This document shows, piece by piece, positions 1-11,634 of a DNA stretch of 64,000 bases. A program made the position numbers and the translations under genes. This DNA is from Brachionus manjavacas. Taxonomy: Eukaryota > Rotifera > Eurotatoria > Ploima > Brachionidae. The stretch is taken from positions 1,488,001 to 1,552,000 of the forward strand of contig JAHQIY010000016.1 of the NCBI GenBank assembly GCA_019054805.1. The letters run 5' to 3'. The notes under the pieces were generated by a model, which saw only the letters and a program-made list of their open reading frames with translations, was not told the origin of the DNA and made no database searches. The first letter of the stretch is position 1, and every line of letters starts with the position of its first letter.

Positions 1-10
1 TGCTCGGTTA

Positions 11-575
11 TTACTAAAAGGGTCTTATTTTTCGTGCTATAATAATTTAATTGTTTGCTATAAAAAAATAATGCTATAAGAATATTATTTTTATTTTATT
101 ATTTTCTGCTATAATTCTTTATTTTTCTAGTATAATAAAAATACAAATGATATAAAAATAAAAAAAAAAAATAAAAAAAAAAACAAAGAAAAAAAGGTCA
201 ACTATTTTCTTTTTTGTCTTTTATGAGTATTAGACCCGGTTGATTGATCTTTTGGTTTATTCTTTTGGTTTATGTATCTTATATATAAAAATTTCTACTC
301 AGCTTAATTTATCAATTAATTCAAAATTGAAACCAAAATTCACTAATTAGTTAATGCTCAATTAATATATTGTCATTACATATAGCATCGGTATTTTTAT
401 TTTATATCACAGGTATTATTTATTATTTCAGATTGTGTCAATTATATATCAATTTTATTTTTTAGTTTATATCATTTCCGTTAATTTATATATCATTTAA
501 TTTTTTTTATTATAGCAAAGAATTAAAATATTATAGCACGAAAAAATATAAGTCTTACTAAAACAGGGTCATCCA
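11..575. mobile_element. Non-autonomous TIR element (MITE-like)
   Basis: The two ends are imperfect inverted copies. The left end carries TTTTTCGTGCTATAATAATT (about 28-47) and the reverse complement of the right end (about 515-545) carries nearly the same string, followed in both by TTGCTATAA. The interior is AT-rich, repeats the word TGCTATA and has no open frame. This resembles a short non-autonomous DNA transposon. The transposase family and exact ends cannot be fixed because no clear target duplication is visible. Confidence 0.5.
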
Positions 576-936
576 GTTTTTGAAAAAAACACGGACCCAT
601 ACTTACCTCCCCAAGAAATACTTCACCACTTCTCCGACAAAGTTTTTCATTCGGTTAAGTCTCCATTTAAGCTTGAAATCACATTAAGAGAGTTTTAAAA
701 AGTTTATTTTAAAATTTCAAATTTTTTAAATATTAATATTTCATTTTTCTTACTTATAAATTTTAGTTTTATTTTTTTCTTTGTAATCTCCGTTTCAGGC
801 CATTTTTTAAAAATTTCTCTTTTTTTCTTTCTTGTTGCTTTTGTCCCAATTTTACTCCATACATTTGCTTTAGCTTCGAATTTTTTGTACAATTTAGAAA
901 CATCAAGGTCGACAGATCGGATCATTGTTAATTTAG

Positions 937-3935
937 ATGAGTTCATTTGACCATTCACATGGTGGAATATGTTGGGCTATAAATAAAAAATTTGGAATTG
1001 AAAAATGTGAAATGTTTGATATGGATATCATCTTAATAGAATTAACATTGCCCAACTTTAAAATTAATATTCAAGGAGTTTGGATGCCATTCGATGATGG
1101 AACAATAACGAAAATGGCTGAATTTGAATCTAACATAGCTCTCTTAGAGGCAAATGTGAAAATGTCTCCGGTAGAAGCACATATTATACTTGGCGATTTT
1201 AATTCTGCAATACATAGGAATAATATCAAAAGATTTGATATTAGACTGAATGAAATGATATCAAAAATTAGATTTACAAATATGTACGATCATTTCAATA
1301 AAGAGGATGATTTAACATATGAAAAAGGAGATTACAAATCTCGAATTGATCACATCTTTTCAAACAACGCAGCATGCGGTATAATTAATGATTGTATTAT
1401 AATGCATGATGAAATGAATCTAAGTGATCACAATCCGATAGCTGCTGTTATACAATATCTAAGCGGCTCGGAAAATATACAAACAACTCAAACTGAAAAA
1501 AATTTTCATAGATTTGATTGGAAAAATTGTGATTTTATAAATGAATTTCGTAATGAAATGAAAAATAATTTAGAAAATAATGACAATAAATTTGATTTAA
1601 AAGCAGTTAAAACGGCTAATGAATTCAAGGCTTTAGCAAAAGAAAATATTACTAAACTAAATAAAATATTTTTAAAAAGTGCTAGGAACGCAGAGAATTA
1701 TTTAATTAAATCTAGAAAAAATAAATTAGCACCGAGACCAAATAATTATTTAAATAAATTATGGCATGACATCACAATTAGCAATGTAAAAAGCCAATTC
1801 AAAAAAATACAATTTAATAGAATACGTAAAAACATGCGTAGATATCAGAGAAATAATCATTACAAAAAAAATGAAAAAAAATGTATTCAAATTGACAAAA
1901 TGTTGAATTGTGATAAGCAAGATTTCTGGAATATAATTAAAAAATACAAAAACAATCTCAAAAATAATCAAGAAGAAAACAAACTTGAGTGTGATGATTT
2001 TGCTAAATACTACTCTAAACTGTTTTCACACCATGATCGAACTTCTAATGCTGAACAACAACTTGTAGAAGAAAAAGTTAAACAGTTGTATGACGCAGCA
2101 ATGCTGATTGAAAATAAAAATGATTTTTTCACGGAAATGGAGCTACTGACATGTATTAGTAATTTGGAGCTTGGTAAAGCTATTGGTTATGATGGTATCA
2201 GTAATGAAATGTATAAATATGGTATTGGTTTGCAAATCACAGACATGTTAATTCAGCTATTCAACGGTATGATGAGACACGGTGTAGTACCGGAAGACCT
2301 AAACATATCACTAGTCACGCCTATACCAAAAAAAGGTACAATGAAAATCGTTGGGGACTATAGACCAATATCAGTGTCCACATCATTAGCTCTTCTAATG
2401 GAGGCATTAATTTTACAAAAAATTGATTTCAAATCAATGTTAAACAAAAATCAATTTGGTTACCAGCCAAAAACATCGTGCAAGCATGCTTACTTCAAAG
2501 TGAATGAAACCATCAATTACTATGTAAATGGCAAATCCGAAATTAAGCTGGTAAGTCTTGATGCTACAAAAGCTTTTGATAAATTATGGCGTGAAGGCCT
2601 TTTTTTAAAACTGTACAACAAAATTGATTTATTTATATGGCGTCTTTTGGTATCATATTATAAAATGTCAAAAATAATAGTAAAAGTTGGAAATGGTAAG
2701 TCTGAGCTGTACCATACAACACAAGGCGTAAAACAGGGTGGAATTTTATCACCGTTTCTGTTTAATTACTTCATTAATGGCCTTTTGGAGGAATGCCAGA
2801 TCTTAAACATTGGAGCTAAAATTGGGGAGCAAAATCTTTCTTTTATTGGATACTGTGATGATATAATGCTAATGGCCACAAACAGTACTGATATGAATCA
2901 GTTATTGCAAGTTTGTCATGATTATGCTATTAAATGGAAAATGGAATTTAATCAAAGCAAATCGAACTTTGTCAACTTCGGAAATCCTTTCCATAACACC
3001 AAAATAATGATGAATGGTGTTGAAATACCATTCACTTCTAATTTTGAATATTTAGGCTTGCCTATAGGAGACCGAGATTATAAGTTAAAATTTATTGAGA
3101 AAATATTTCACAAATGCGAACGGTCATTTTACTCATTATATGGTTTTGGTTGCAAGCCTGGTGGGTTGAATCCCAAAACTATTGGTTTCATTTATAAACA
3201 ATTTTGTCAATCAATATTTAAGAATGGACTTGAGATGCTTCACATCAGCAAAACGCAATTGAATAAATTTAACATTCGTCAAAATATATTAATAAAAAAA
3301 TCAATAGGAGTTTCAAAATTTGCCAAAACGTCTCCTCTTTTAAGGTACTTAATATTGATTCTATTCAAACTGTTTATAGAAAACATAAATTATTTATGTT
3401 CAATCAAATCCACACTAATGAATTAACGAAACAAATTTACGAGGAACTAAAATCGTTGTATGACAAGAAGCTGCTGAGTCAAAGTAATGAATCGTTTTAC
3501 AAGCAGTATGCAATGGTTGCTGATGAATACCAAGTCGATGGTCCATTAGCTAGCAAATTAATATCAAAGCTAATTGGAAATGGACACAAATGTGAAAATT
3601 TGTGTCTATTAGACTCAATCAAATTTATTTTCAATAGTCTCTATAATAGAGAAGTCTCAAATTATCAGCAAAACATTAATCTATTAAGACACTTGTTGGA
3701 CTATAATAATTATAATGAAAACAATATAAATATTGAAGATTTAAATAACATAAATTTATATGAGCATATAGGTTGAATATTTAAATTCGTCGTAAAACAA
3801 CGAAAATTGACTTTGTCAGATTCAATTACTTTTATATTTATTTTATTTAATTTTGAAATTATTTTTTTTTATAACTTTTTGACCTATGAGGTCTATACAG
3901 GTTTTTTTGTCAATAAATAGTAATAGTAATTAACC
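937..3935 (+). mobile_element. Non-LTR retrotransposon (LINE), endonuclease + reverse transcriptase, frameshifted
   Basis: A long frame (937-3426) encodes the C-terminal half of an endonuclease/exonuclease/phosphatase domain (GDFNS at about 1192; SDHNPI at about 1423) followed by a reverse transcriptase. RT signs are PIPKKG, DYRPIS, SLDATKAFD, QGVKQGGILSPFLF and the active-site block GYCDDIMLMA at about 2850. The usual YADD/FADD is YCDD here; both catalytic aspartates remain. The N-terminal half of the endonuclease is missing, so the copy is 5'-truncated. Near 3340 a one-base shift moves the natural continuation (LNIDSIQTVYRKHKL) into the frame that runs to 3776, so the copy is broken. The 3' UTR holds a small hairpin (GACCTATGAGGTC, about 3880) and ends in a TAATAGTAATAGTAATT-type tail near 3935. 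Confidence 0.85.
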
Positions 3936-3989
3936 ATCTCTTCGAGAAAGCTGAATATTTCAGTCAAATTATTTTTTGCTTTCGGGATT

Positions 3990-4720
3990 CTTTTATTGAA
4001 TTATTAAATTCTTCTATGCCATTGGTCGTATAATACCTATTTAACTTAACTTATCTTAAATTGGGTCTTACAAAAAAATCATAAATCTTCTGGCTTTATT
4101 TTCTAAGAACCAATCTGAAAAACTTTTCATATTTGACTTTCCTTTGAGTGATTCAAAATATTTAGAAATGAAGTCAAGTTTTTCAATGTATTCTTTTTTG
4201 CTGTTGCTCGCAATTTAAAATCTAAAATTCGTTAATAAAGCTTTAAGTTTATTATTTTATCCAAATTATAAGTAGTTTCAAAGTAAATTACTGAATAATA
4301 TTTTTCAAAACTTCCAAAACGTACAAGATCAAATAACTGTTGGTCTTTAAAACAGACTATAATCAAATTATCTTTTGTAAAATTAAGTGATTGGGCATAA
4401 TCGCCTTATTTGAATTGATTTAGAGTAATAGAAAAAAATAAAAATCTTTTATACTTATTTTTTTTCATATTAAAGATTGCATCGACAAAATTGTCTCTAG
4501 TAGAATATGAAGGTGCTAATAAATAAAAATTCTTCTTCCAATATGATCGATTTTCATCAGAAATTATATCATCATATTTTGTTAAATTCAAGTCAAAAAC
4601 ATAGTGACTTTATTCTAACAGCATTTGGAAGGTTCATTGTTATTTTATGGTTAAATAAAATTGAAATTACATCTTTAAGTTTTAGCTTTTCAAAATCAAA
4701 ACCTAAAAAAGTGATGTAAT
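3990..4720 (-). pseudogene. Decayed coding relic, unidentified (possibly transposase)
   Basis: On the minus strand short open stretches are separated by stops and shifts. One reads NLTKYDDIISDENRSYWKKN (about 4535-4580); a later one reads TTNGIEEFNNSIKE (about 4010-4045), the kind of block seen near the end of some MULE-type transposases. No stretch is long enough to name a family. It is probably transposon debris; 3936-3989 and 4721-5595 show only AT-rich sequence. Confidence 0.25.
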
Positions 4721-5595
4721 AATTTTTGTAAAAATTAAAAAAATTTTTTTTGAATTTTAATCAATTTAAATATACTTGTTTTTTCAGTAAAGGATTGAAA
4801 AAGGTCATCATTTTCAGCCTCACTGTTCAATTCCTGATTTTTAGTTTTATTTTTTATTATATTATTATTAAGCACAATCAAAATTCGCGGATTTACCGGA
4901 ATTTAAAATTTTTTAGGAAAAATTAAATTTTGGTATTTAAAAAGATATTAATTCAATTAAGATTCATCATTTAAGAACTCGTAATCTAAAGAAACGATCG
5001 AATTATCAAAATTTTTTTTTAACTTTTTCCTAATTGAATTTAAATGATTTTTTTTTATTAAAAATGCATAATTTTATTTTCTTTTGACAAAAAGCTTTCA
5101 TTTTTTAATTTAAAAGTGGGGTTGGAAGTTATTAAAAGTACTTAAAGTTTAAGTTTATCTGAATTGAAACGATCGAATTGAAATGATTTTCACAACCCCT
5201 TTTAAAGTCTGATTCTCAAAAAAATTTATCAAAATCTCAAATGATTTATTATTTACCGACAATTTTATTTATTGTAATTTTAAAGCAAATTTTTTTCAAA
5301 TAAAATTTTGGACTTTTTTTTTCTTTTATTACCTTTTTAGAATTGGTGACTAACCGTTTATTCCTTCTATCACTGATCATTCCATTTGGTAAATATTTAA
5401 CTAGAAAAAGAATTTTATTTTTAAATTTTGGTTTATTTTATGGAAAAAAAATGAAATGCGGACCGAATTAATCTAGGTTCACAACTATGATCTAATTTTA
5501 GATTTAAACAAAAAAAAATTGGATGGGCTGAATTTTTTATTTGTTATGAAATTAAATTTAAATTTATGTGATTGTTTAAATTTGAGGAAAAAAAG

Positions 5596-5667
5596 GGGCC
5601 TGACCGGGGATCGAACCCGGAGCCTCTCGCACCCAAAGCGAGAATCATACCACTAGACCATCAGGCC
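5596..5667 (-). tRNA. tRNA-Pro(UGG): tRNA-Pro (anticodon UGG)
   Basis: The reverse complement folds as a complete cloverleaf without an intron. The acceptor stem is GGCCTGA/TCAGGCC, the D arm is GGTCTAGTGGTATGATT, the anticodon stem is TCTCGC/GCGAGA around loop TTTGGGT with anticodon TGG, and the T arm is CCGGGTTCGATCCCCGG. The discriminator base is C (position 5596). CCA is not encoded, as usual in eukaryotes. The internal A and B boxes (TGGTCTAGTGG and GGTTCGATCC) match the RNA polymerase III promoter pattern. Confidence 0.95.
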
Positions 5668-5717
5668 TTGATATTTTTTTGTCGAAATTTTTTTTTTAAA
5701 AAAATAAAAAATAACAT

Positions 5718-6156
5718 TAAATACTTATTCAAAAAAATCGGCTTCAGATTTATTTTTCTGCTTCATTGAATTTTAGGCATCAATTTAACTTTGAAAAAAT
5801 CAAACTTTTAAATTTTGGCATTATTTTTTTTAACATAAAAAATTAACATGGGTTTACATTGATTGTTAATTTTAAAAAATGCAATAAAAGTTTGTTGTGT
5901 TTAAAAAAAATTTTCTAGTCTAAGTTAACAAAACCTAACAAACATATTTGAAAACAGGCAATTTTTGCTCTATTTATTTTTTAATTTCATTTGATTAACA
6001 AAATATCTTAAACTAAAAATTATGCCAAAATAATTTAGAATTTAAAAGTTTGATTTTTAATGAAAATTATTTGATTTTTTCAAAGTTAAATTGATGCCTA
6101 AATTGAATGGAGCAGAAAAATAAATCTGAAGTCGATTTCTTGAATAAGTATTTAGA
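5718..6156. repeat. Inverted duplication of the WD40 gene 5' end
   Basis: Plus-strand 5718-5826 is an inverted, diverged copy of 6022-6156, which is the promoter-proximal DNA and first ~15 codons of the WD40 gene. The left arm read backwards has ATGAAGCAGAAAAATAAATC where the gene has ATGGAGCAGAAAAATAAATC, followed by a shared leader (GGCATCAATTTAACTTTG read on the plus strand). The right arm has about 25 extra bases (around 6056-6080). The spacer is about 195 bp of AT-rich sequence. The mirrored copy hits a stop after about 13 codons. Confidence 0.75.
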
Positions 6157-7138
6157 TTATTCAAAATTGAGAAAAACTATGAGCTTTTTTGGTTTAAAGT
6201 ATAAGTACTGTTTAGGACAAATTTTTGATGGATGTATTTCAAAAATAGAAGAATTTGATGACAATGAAAAGCTTTTAATTTCATCTTTTGGCTGCAAACA
6301 AAAGATGAAAACCGTTAGGTTTAACCAGCTTAAATTTGACCAGCTAGATATTCCACAAGACTATATTTATTTTATTTTAAATAAGAAAAAAGATATAATC
6401 TTAGCAATTGGAAAAAAACAGATCGGCATTTATTTGGTTGATTCCAAATTATTTTATCAAAAGTATTTTTATAAGAATCTAAGTTTTTCAGCCTTTGTAG
6501 AAAATTCTTACATTTTTTTATCTTCTGCAGAAGCAAATTTTATTGAAATTCAATATTGGGATAATTTTTTTCCAGGTAATATCAGTAATGTTAAGCATTT
6601 GGTCGGGCACACTGATGGTGTTATTCGTCTGTGTATAGTTGATGATGATTATTTGCTAAGTGCATCTAGAGATGCAACCTTAAAATATTGGAAAATATCA
6701 ACACTTGAATGTATTAGAACTTTTGCTGGACATAAAGGTTTTGTCACCTCTCTCATGCTTTTGAGTGCTTCAACGATATTTGTTAGTGGATCAGATGATA
6801 CGACTTTGAAACTGTGGAATCTAGAAACAGGAGAGTGCTTAAAAACTTTTATTGGTCATAAAAATGACATTTATGATATTCAAGAGACTAGAAATGGAGA
6901 AATAGCTAGTTTGGATATAAATGGTATGCTAAAATTTTGGAATATTGAAACAGCAACATGTTTGCTTTCTCTTTCAAGTGAAACAAATGATAATTGGTCC
7001 TGTTTTAGAATATTGCGATCAGGAAAATTGATAACTGGTTCTCAAAGTGGCAAAATTGAAATCTGGTCAAATGAGCAGATAATTTTCGATCATGACGAAA
7101 ATATTTACAAAACAAAAAAAGGTTGTAATATTTTGTGA
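6107..7138 (+). CDS. WD40-repeat protein, single exon
   Basis: The intronless frame encodes 343 aa. The first ~160 residues have no motif I recognise. From about residue 160 there are at least four WD40 blades: GHTDGVIRL...SASRDATLKYW, GHKGFVTSL...SGSDDTTLKLWNL, GHKNDIYDI...DINGMLKFWNI and a degenerate last blade ending SQSGKIEIWS. Such propellers are protein-protein scaffolds; no F-box, kinase or NACHT domain is present, so the role is unknown. Lack of introns contrasts with most neighbours and would fit an old retrocopy or fragment of a larger propeller protein, which usually needs seven blades. The ATG at 6107 is the first in frame. The 5' end lies inside a long inverted repeat. Confidence 0.75.
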   Translation: MEQKNKSEVDFLNKYLDYSKLRKTMSFFGLKYKYCLGQIFDGCISKIEEFDDNEKLLISSFGCKQKMKTVRFNQLKFDQLDIPQDYIYFILNKKKDIILAIGKKQIGIYLVDSKLFYQKYFYKNLSFSAFVENSYIFLSSAEANFIEIQYWDNFFPGNISNVKHLVGHTDGVIRLCIVDDDYLLSASRDATLKYWKISTLECIRTFAGHKGFVTSLMLLSASTIFVSGSDDTTLKLWNLETGECLKTFIGHKNDIYDIQETRNGEIASLDINGMLKFWNIETATCLLSLSSETNDNWSCFRILRSGKLITGSQSGKIEIWSNEQIIFDHDENIYKTKKGCNIL

Positions 7139-7800
7139 TTTTTTATTAAATAAATCGTAAATCTAAAATAAATCCTTTTATTCAAAAAAAAAAACATTTA
7201 AAATTTGAATTAACTTTTATTAAGTTTTTTTTTCAAATGAGAAAACTAAATTTTGCAAAAAAATTTTGTACGGATTATTTTGTCATTCAGAATTAAAATC
7301 TAAAAGCCTTGCGCGTTTCATGATAAAGTAAAAACAATTTTAATTCGGAATTATTAAATGATGCATGCATATAATTCAGATGTACTTCATTAAAATTTTA
7401 TTTTTTTTTAAATAAAAATTTTGAAAAAACTACAAAATAGTAGATTTTATTTTAAAGTTTATCTTTAAATAAAATGAAAAATTGACTAGAGAGAAATAAA
7501 AATTAATAAACAAAAAGTATCCGAGCATTTTAATAATTCTTAAAAATTAAAAAAAATTTTTAGTCACGATTTTTATTTGAATAATTATTATTATTGATTA
7601 TTAGTTAATCATTTTAATTTTTAATCGTCAAGTTTAGTAACGAAAATACAATTTTAGATATTAAGCACATTGTCATTACAATTACTATAAAAAATTTCAT
7701 TGTATGTGGTAAAAATCTAGCTCTGTTTTTTAAGCAAGAGCAATAATTTCTTGGCCTTCAATTGCATCACTTGGGTTTTTAAAAAATATTAAAATAAAAA
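7139..7800. other. Intergenic AT-rich DNA
   Basis: Only AT-rich sequence between the WD40 gene and the LINE fragment. No open frame, tRNA or convincing repeat is seen; a short ATGCATGCAT palindrome sits at about 7361-7370. Confidence 0.5.
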
Positions 7801-8704
7801 ATTTAATTTTTTTTTTTAATCAGCTAAAAGTTGATTACATAATAATCAACTCAGTAGCTTGTCAATTCTCTTTTTAAAAATGTTCGAATTAGTGACGCTC
7901 TTAGTCACCGCATCCAGAGTGTTCCAATTTCCTTTTGTCCGGTTTGTAAAAAAGTTGTGTCTTACCCCACAATTGCGGATAAGTTGCTCACTCGATCGCT
8001 TTTTGACAAGTTCTTGTATTTCCTGCCGGGCTGCCTATACCGTCCGAAGCCATTTTTTGATTCCCATTAATGAATGTCATCAGATCATGACCTTGTGTAT
8101 CTAATGGAGTTGGATAAGATCACCACGCCTGCGACTCTCTTCAAGTGTGCTCCAGCCTAGAGCCTCTCTTTTTTCGAGGTATGGTTTGGATTTCAGTTCA
8201 GGAACTATTTTTGAAAATCTACGGTGAATTTACTCAGGAATATCGGTATCACTTCGTCGATACGGGTTCCAGGCTGCTACTGCGAATTTTAGATGAGGAC
8301 GAACAAAGGACTTGAAAAGGAGGTCAACTAATTTTAATGAAAATATTTAAAAGTGAGTCGTATTCGACTTGCCACCTTCGTTGCTCTTGCCGCTGCTCGC
8401 TTAACTTGTTCGCTTGACTTCAGATCAGAAGTGACGATGATGCCGAGATCGCGTTCTTTCGTTGTTTTATTTTGCGTTAGGTCACCAAGCTGGTGGTCAT
8501 TTCTCCTATTTTTTGCTCCGAAATGCATGCAACGCACTTTTCTTTGTTAAATTTTGTTTGCCATGTATTCGACCATTCAACCAATCTGTCTAGATCTGAC
8601 TGCATTTCCTTCGTATCTTCTAGACGCATCACTGTTCTTAGCACTTTGCTATCGTCCGCGTAGAGCTTAAAAAGCGAGCATGCATAATTTCTTTGCATCC
8701 ACAA
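7801..8704 (-). mobile_element. 5'-truncated LINE fragment, RT C-terminal part
   Basis: On the minus strand the fragment starts inside the reverse transcriptase at the YADD box (KLYADDSKVLR, about 8650-8680). It continues through VEWSNTWQTKFNKEKC and KERDLGIIVTSDLKSSEQVK, then thumb/C-terminal sequence with frameshifts. It ends at the typical LINE tail RNCGVRHNFFTNRTKGNWNT...KKRIDKLLS near 7855. Just after the stop is a perfect hairpin, GTTGATTA-CATAA-TAATCAAC (7830-7850), then an A-rich tail. A second piece of the same family lies at 26850-27110. Confidence 0.8.
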
Positions 8705-8966
8705 AAAAATTAAATCTTAATATTTAAAACCCAAATGTGTGAAAAAAAGTAAAATTTTCATGCATATACTTACGATAAATAACATTAATATTTGAATATA
8801 GTGCTTTTATAATTGTCCTAATCCATTTTTTTAGATCACATATATATAATATTTACTAATTTTTAAATCTTAAAAAAAATTTTAATTAAAAAATTAAGAA
8901 AAGAAAAAAATATTTAAATTCATTGAAATTCATTCATTCAAGTTTTTCTTAAAGATATGTTGTTTG

Positions 8967-9279
8967 TACAGTATGTCACAAAAAGTTAGAATCAAGTTGA
9001 AAAAAATAAAAATATTGTTTTTTTGCATTTAAAAAAATCGTTAACTATGAATTTTTTTCAAATGATAGCTTTTTTAAAGTAAGGCTACCCAAAAATCTGA
9101 CAAAATAGAAAAAAAATGGGTAAAAATAAAGTAACTGATCAACAGTGATGGCAAATTCCATGTTTTTTGAAAAATCAGACAAAGACTGAAAGAGAAATAG
9201 CCGAGTTAACGAAAAAATGAACAAAAAAACAATCAATTAGAAAAAAAAGTTTGATTCTAACTTTTTATGACATACTGTA
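8967..9279 (+). mobile_element. Tc1/mariner-type deletion derivative (MITE)
   Basis: The ends are ~27-bp terminal inverted repeats beginning CAGTATGTCACAAAAAGTTA on the left and CAGTATGTCATAAAAAGTTA on the reverse complement of the right. They are flanked by TA dinucleotides (8967-8968 and 9278-9279), the target duplication of Tc1/mariner elements. Inside, from 9116, a start codon and short frame read MGKNKVTDQQ, a stop, then FLKNQTKTEREIAELTK. This looks like the N-terminal DNA-binding helix region of a Tc1-type transposase, so the element is an internally deleted copy that kept the transposase start. Confidence 0.8.
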
Positions 9280-9804
9280 CAGAAATATTCATTAAATCAT
9301 TTAATCAACACTTATTAAAAAATTCTTTAAAATCAATTTTTAATTATTTTTTATTAATTAAATTTTATTAATTTCTGGAAGGTTTGTAGGAATATTTTAG
9401 TGTTGTAAACAAATAGCATTTGAATCGACTTTTTGAAAAATTGATTTTTTTTAATCTGAGTTAGAAAAAAAAAAATTGAATAAAAGCATTCAAATTCTTT
9501 TAGTTTATTTCATTTTTTTACATATCTAAATTTTAGTCAAAATTTATCTATCTCAATTTGGATGATATGTCATTCGCGACTATCAAATTTCATCTTTCTT
9601 CTTTATCTTTAGACAATTGATATCCTATGTAAATTTTTTGACAAATTAATTTAAATAAATTTATTTTTTTAGCTTTAATAAATAAATAATTTATCTATTT
9701 TTACATGTATATTGTTGAAATATTAAATAAAATTTAAATAATTTAAATAAATTTAAATTAAATAAAATATGCAAAAGAAAATATTAAATTAAAAGGTTTG
9801 ATTT

Positions 9805-10110
9805 AAGATATGAGCCCAAATCCATTTTTTTTCTTTTAGAGTTAATTACATAGTTTAAATGTTATAGCAATTAAGATTTAATAGATACTCTGAATATTGG
9901 ATATTTTCCAAAAAAAAGCCCAAATTTAGCTATTACTCCATCAAAAAAATTGTCTTTACTCTCAAAAAAAATTAATATTTGAAAAAATTGTAGAGTTAAT
10001 TTAGAAAAAAAAATTAAGTCAAATTTAGGCTTATTTCCATTTTTGAACTAAACTCTAGAGCATTTTTGTAAGAAAGTAAAGATAAAATTAGAGAGTTTTT
10101 ACAAAAAAAT
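9805..10110. repeat. Diverged foldback-repeat copy
   Basis: The block TTTTAGAGTTAATTACATAG, then a GTTATA word, AAGCCCAAATTTAG and TCTTTACTCTC, matches the arms of the large palindrome at 33725-34835 in the GAK intron (there TTTTAGAGTCAATTACATAG and AAGCCCAAATTTAAC). A weaker inverted half follows to about 10110. It is an older copy of the same foldback family. The DNA from 9280 to 9804 shows nothing else. Confidence 0.5.
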
Positions 10111-10257
10111 TTATTGTATTCAATTCGATAATTGGGTTTAAGAATAAATTAAATTTCTTTAGATTCCTATCGGAAGTTTTTATAGAAAAAAAAGCAAATT
10201 TAATTTCTATTTATTAATTCAAATCTGGAGTAGAAAATAATTTGAAAAAATTAGATT

Positions 10258-11499
10258 TCAGAACCCGCCCAAGCCAAACAACTTTCTAATCTCTTCATAA
10301 GTCAGCCAAAAAGTTAAAGACCATGGTGCCTAAATGAAAATTATTTAAAGTTATAACAAACAAAAACTTTCTCAAGTACCATTCTAAGCCATATAGGCCA
10401 GTATCCTTTATATAAACCGAAAAATCCTTCATTTTTAACAGTCAAAACCAAACAGTGCCATGACGAGCGGTACAACTGGCCCCTATTTACATTAATTTAA
10501 TTTCCACATTAATTTACCTTGTTTTAAACAAACTTTCCAGAGGCATCTGTAGGCTGACACATAACCCTAGTCTTAATCAAATCAGCCGGAGTTCCCATCG
10601 TTGCTGCCACAAGACCTGACAAGATGCTCGACATGGTGTGAACTTTGTAGTCATCTTTAAAACTGAATTTTTTTATCAAATAATGTTTAACGTAATCATA
10701 GGTAGCCAAGTCGCCTAGGTTGACCAGCGCTGCTCTTTGAACATTTACCAGACAGCCCCGCCACAATCCTTTAAAACCTCCTTGTCTATAAATTTCGAGA
10801 AAAGCTTGGTTCACGCTTTTTATCTTTGGAGCATGTCCCTCAAGCTTTCGCTTTCCTTCCGCTTGCATCATCGATTTCACCAAATCAGTTGGACTGGCAA
10901 TAAACTGAGCCAAAGCTCCAGATGTAACACCTATTATCACGGCTTGCCAAACCGGAAAACCTTCACTTTTTTTCCATAAATCACGAAAATTTTCATAAAT
11001 AACCAAACGAAATCCGGTATAAACCACTTGTCTGTAAACAGCAGGAGTAACACCGGCCCAGAGACTAAAAACACCTTCATGCTTGACTAACTAATAATAA
11101 ATAATGGTTTAAAAAACTTTAGATATTCTGGTTACCTAAATTCACGCCAATTCTGAACATGCCGTGAGGTAAATTTTTTGTGTCCAAAACTTTATGCTGT
11201 TTAATTAACTCATTTTGAATTTGAAGCCGCGTTTTTATCATATCAAGTGGATATGTGACTTAAATAAATAAAATAAGAAATAAAAAATTTTGTTTTTATT
11301 TGACTGCAAAGCACAAACCGGATAAAATAAAACAAATCTGAAAATATAAATGAAAAAAATGAGACACGCACAAAAAAAACATGAACTTACCTGTTTCGGC
11401 GACCATTGCCGCGGATGACGATAAAAAAAATCTTGAAAATAAATACTTAATTTGTTCTTCTTGACTCAAATGTTGTTGTACAACATAAGAACCCCTCAT
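10258..11499 (-). CDS. SLC25A27: Mitochondrial carrier, UCP4-like uncoupling protein
   Basis: Five exons (11391-11499, 11136-11258, 10534-11086, 10380-10482, 10258-10329), all GT-AG, join to 319 aa, the usual carrier length. All three carrier signatures are present: PLDMIK, PTDLVK and PADLIK, one per ~100-residue repeat, giving six membrane helices in the mitochondrial inner membrane. Sequence such as [32 protein letters not shown] and [17 protein letters not shown] is characteristic of the UCP4/UCP5 branch rather than UCP1-3. These are proton/anion carriers linked to mild uncoupling; transport specificity is not shown by sequence. It lies 135 bp downstream of the protein C10 homologue on the same strand. 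Confidence 0.9.
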
Positions 11500-11634
11500 T
11501 TCTTAAGATTAAAATTTTTGAGAAAAAAATTCTTTTATTTATCACCTTACTTGTTAATTAGTAAGTATCAAAAAAAATTTAAAATAACTTATTATAAAAA
11601 AATATTAAAACTTTATTTTTACAAAAAAATGTCT

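Noticed and set aside
704-958. Minus-strand 84-aa open frame overlapping the LINE start
   Set aside because: Lys-rich, low-complexity reading of AT-rich DNA with no recognisable domain or splice partners.
5572-5769. 65-aa open frame across the tRNA
   Set aside because: It is the plus-strand reading through the antisense of tRNA-Pro and the inverted repeat.
9045-9236. 63-aa minus-strand frame
   Set aside because: Lies inside the Tc1-type MITE, antisense to its transposase remnant.
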